The translations under genes were made by a program, and so were the position numbers. A stretch of DNA of 5,770 bases from DATHYU01 sp033722675. GTDB taxonomy: Bacteria > Actinomycetota > Acidimicrobiia > Spongiisociales > UBA11373. The stretch is from NCBI GenBank assembly GCA_033722675.1, contig JAWVYO010000131.1, positions 1 to 5,770 on the forward strand, in the 5' to 3' direction. Shown in pieces: positions 4,991-5,770 of the stretch (within the stretch, counting starts at the first letter, position 1; every line of letters begins with the position of its first letter). The notes beneath the pieces are model-generated. The model searched no databases. It was not told the origin of the DNA and saw only the letters and a program-made list of their open reading frames with translations.

Positions 4991-5767
4991 ATGGCCCGCA
5001 CATTGACCGTCGTCGCGCTCGCACTCGCCCTCGTGGCGGGTGCCTGCGGCGACGACGACGCCACCGAGACGACCACGACCACCACCGCCACCGCCACCAC
5101 CGCGACGGACGGCGACGAGACCACCACGACCGGCGGTGAGATGACGACCACCACCGGCGACATGGCCACGACCGGCGACAGCGACCTCGATGCGCTGCTG
5201 GCCACCTTCGCCGAGACCCCGCTGCGCCTCACCTACGAGGTGGGCATCGGCGGCGACGCCCAGACGATCATCCTGTCGCAGGATCCCACGGCCGACCCGC
5301 CCGTCGAGGCCATCGAGTTGCCCGACGAGGGAGCCCGCATCATCACGTCGTCCGACGGCATGATCATCTGCGACCCCTCGGGCGGCTGCTTCCAGGCGCC
5401 CGGCTCGATGGGCGATCTCGGGGGTCAGGGCCTCACCGCCGGCTTCCTCGGTCCGGCGCTCGGCGGCTACCTCGGTCTCGCCGGCTCCGCCGACACGCCG
5501 GCGATGGACGTCGAGACGGAGCAGACCACCGTCGCCGGGCGCGACGGCATCTGTTACACGTTCGAACCGAACCAGCAGCTGACGCCGGAGAGCGACGTCG
5601 AACGTGTCCGACAGTGCGTCGACGCCGAACTCGGCTTCACCCTGCTCATCGAGTCCCAGGAGGTCGGCGGCGAGATGGAGAACGTGATGACCCTCCTCGA
5701 GTTCGAGGAGCCCTCACCCGAGGACTTCGAGCCCACCGGCGAGGTCCAGTCCGTCCCGCAGTCGTGA
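4991..5767 (+). CDS. Secreted lipoprotein of unknown function with Thr-rich linker
   Basis: This 258-residue protein has a clear lipoprotein signal peptide: MAR, a hydrophobic core at 5-16, and lipobox VAGAC with lipidated Cys19. GDDD follows. Residues 25-61 are a Thr-rich linker (21 of 37 are Thr). The rest (about 64-258) is one extracytoplasmic domain starting with LRLTYEVGIGG and ending acidic. It has four cysteines, 127 and 133 (CDPSGGC) plus 188 and 209, which suggests two disulfides. The alternating strand pattern and the late VAGRDGICYTF ... VDAELGFTLLIES segment recall LolA/LppX-like lipid-carrying folds common in actinobacterial lipoproteins, but this is fold-level inference and no function is assigned. 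The start has GAGGA six bases upstream. It is transcribed away from the sulfotransferase operon, and its stop is three bases from the window end. Confidence 0.85.
   Translation: MARTLTVVALALALVAGACGDDDATETTTTTTATATTATDGDETTTTGGEMTTTTGDMATTGDSDLDALLATFAETPLRLTYEVGIGGDAQTIILSQDPTADPPVEAIELPDEGARIITSSDGMIICDPSGGCFQAPGSMGDLGGQGLTAGFLGPALGGYLGLAGSADTPAMDVETEQTTVAGRDGICYTFEPNQQLTPESDVERVRQCVDAELGFTLLIESQEVGGEMENVMTLLEFEEPSPEDFEPTGEVQSVPQS
5063..5173 (+). repeat. Low-complexity ACN-rich tract encoding the Thr-rich lipoprotein linker
   Basis: Runs of ACC/ACG codons, interspersed with GCC, GGC and GAC, encode 21 Thr in 37 residues. The tract is simple-sequence and likely to vary in length between strains. 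The linker probably spans the cell-wall layer and may be O-glycosylated, which is inference. Confidence 0.7.
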
Positions 5768-5770
5768 CGC

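Noticed and set aside
3274..5006. Open plus-strand frames opposite the GerMN and sulfotransferase genes
   Set aside because: Composition-driven shadows lacking motifs; the minus-strand proteins have family signatures throughout.
4896..5024. N-terminal extension of the sulfotransferase to ATG 5024
   Set aside because: It would cover the whole intergenic region and the start of the divergent lipoprotein, and adds 43 residues unlike the family, which normally begins just before HIHKTAGT.
5063..5173. CRISPR-like or tandem DNA repeat
   Set aside because: The repetition is codon-level Thr bias inside a signal-linker region, with no regular spacing or spacers.

Overview
This window looks like chromosomal DNA from a high-GC actinobacterium. 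G+C is visibly around 70%, start codons include several GTGs, genes are packed with almost no spacers, and the lipoprotein at the right end has an acidic, Thr-rich N-terminus. That last style resembles Acidimicrobiia-type lipoproteins, but the lineage guess is inference only. I see no mobile element, RNA gene, CRISPR array or prophage sign.

Layout. Left edge (1-749, +): the C-terminal half of a PLP-dependent aromatic-L-amino-acid decarboxylase-type enzyme, cut by the window edge. Middle (746-4895, -): a tightly packed run of six genes, read right to left. They are a PAPS-type sulfotransferase, a membrane-anchored tandem GerMN-domain protein, a class V aminotransferase/cysteine desulfurase of the EF2568 type, a small DUF3343 protein (putative S/Se carrier), and two short membrane proteins. 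The two membrane proteins match the N- and C-terminal halves of a single YedE-type (YeeE/YedE family) sulfur/selenium transporter. Right edge (4991-5767, +): a divergently transcribed secreted lipoprotein, with a 95-base intergenic region between it and the sulfotransferase.

How the genes work together. Desulfurase, DUF3343 and YedE form a recognisable sulfur/selenium-handling set. YedE would bring a S or Se species across the membrane. The desulfurase would form a persulfide or selenide on its active-site Cys, and DUF3343, with its single conserved Cys, would carry it. No SelD, YedF/TusA protein or molybdenum hydroxylase is in the window, so S versus Se cannot be decided here.

The most unusual feature is that YedE is encoded as two separate, translationally coupled half-proteins, each keeping its own conserved cysteines. 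The operon junctions are also striking: at nearly every one, the stop TGA lies inside an NTGA that could also be a start (ATGA, GTGA, GTGA, and a possible CTGA). At its 3' end the operon shares a palindromic CTAG stop with the convergent decarboxylase. How the sulfotransferase and GerMN protein relate to the sulfur module is unknown.
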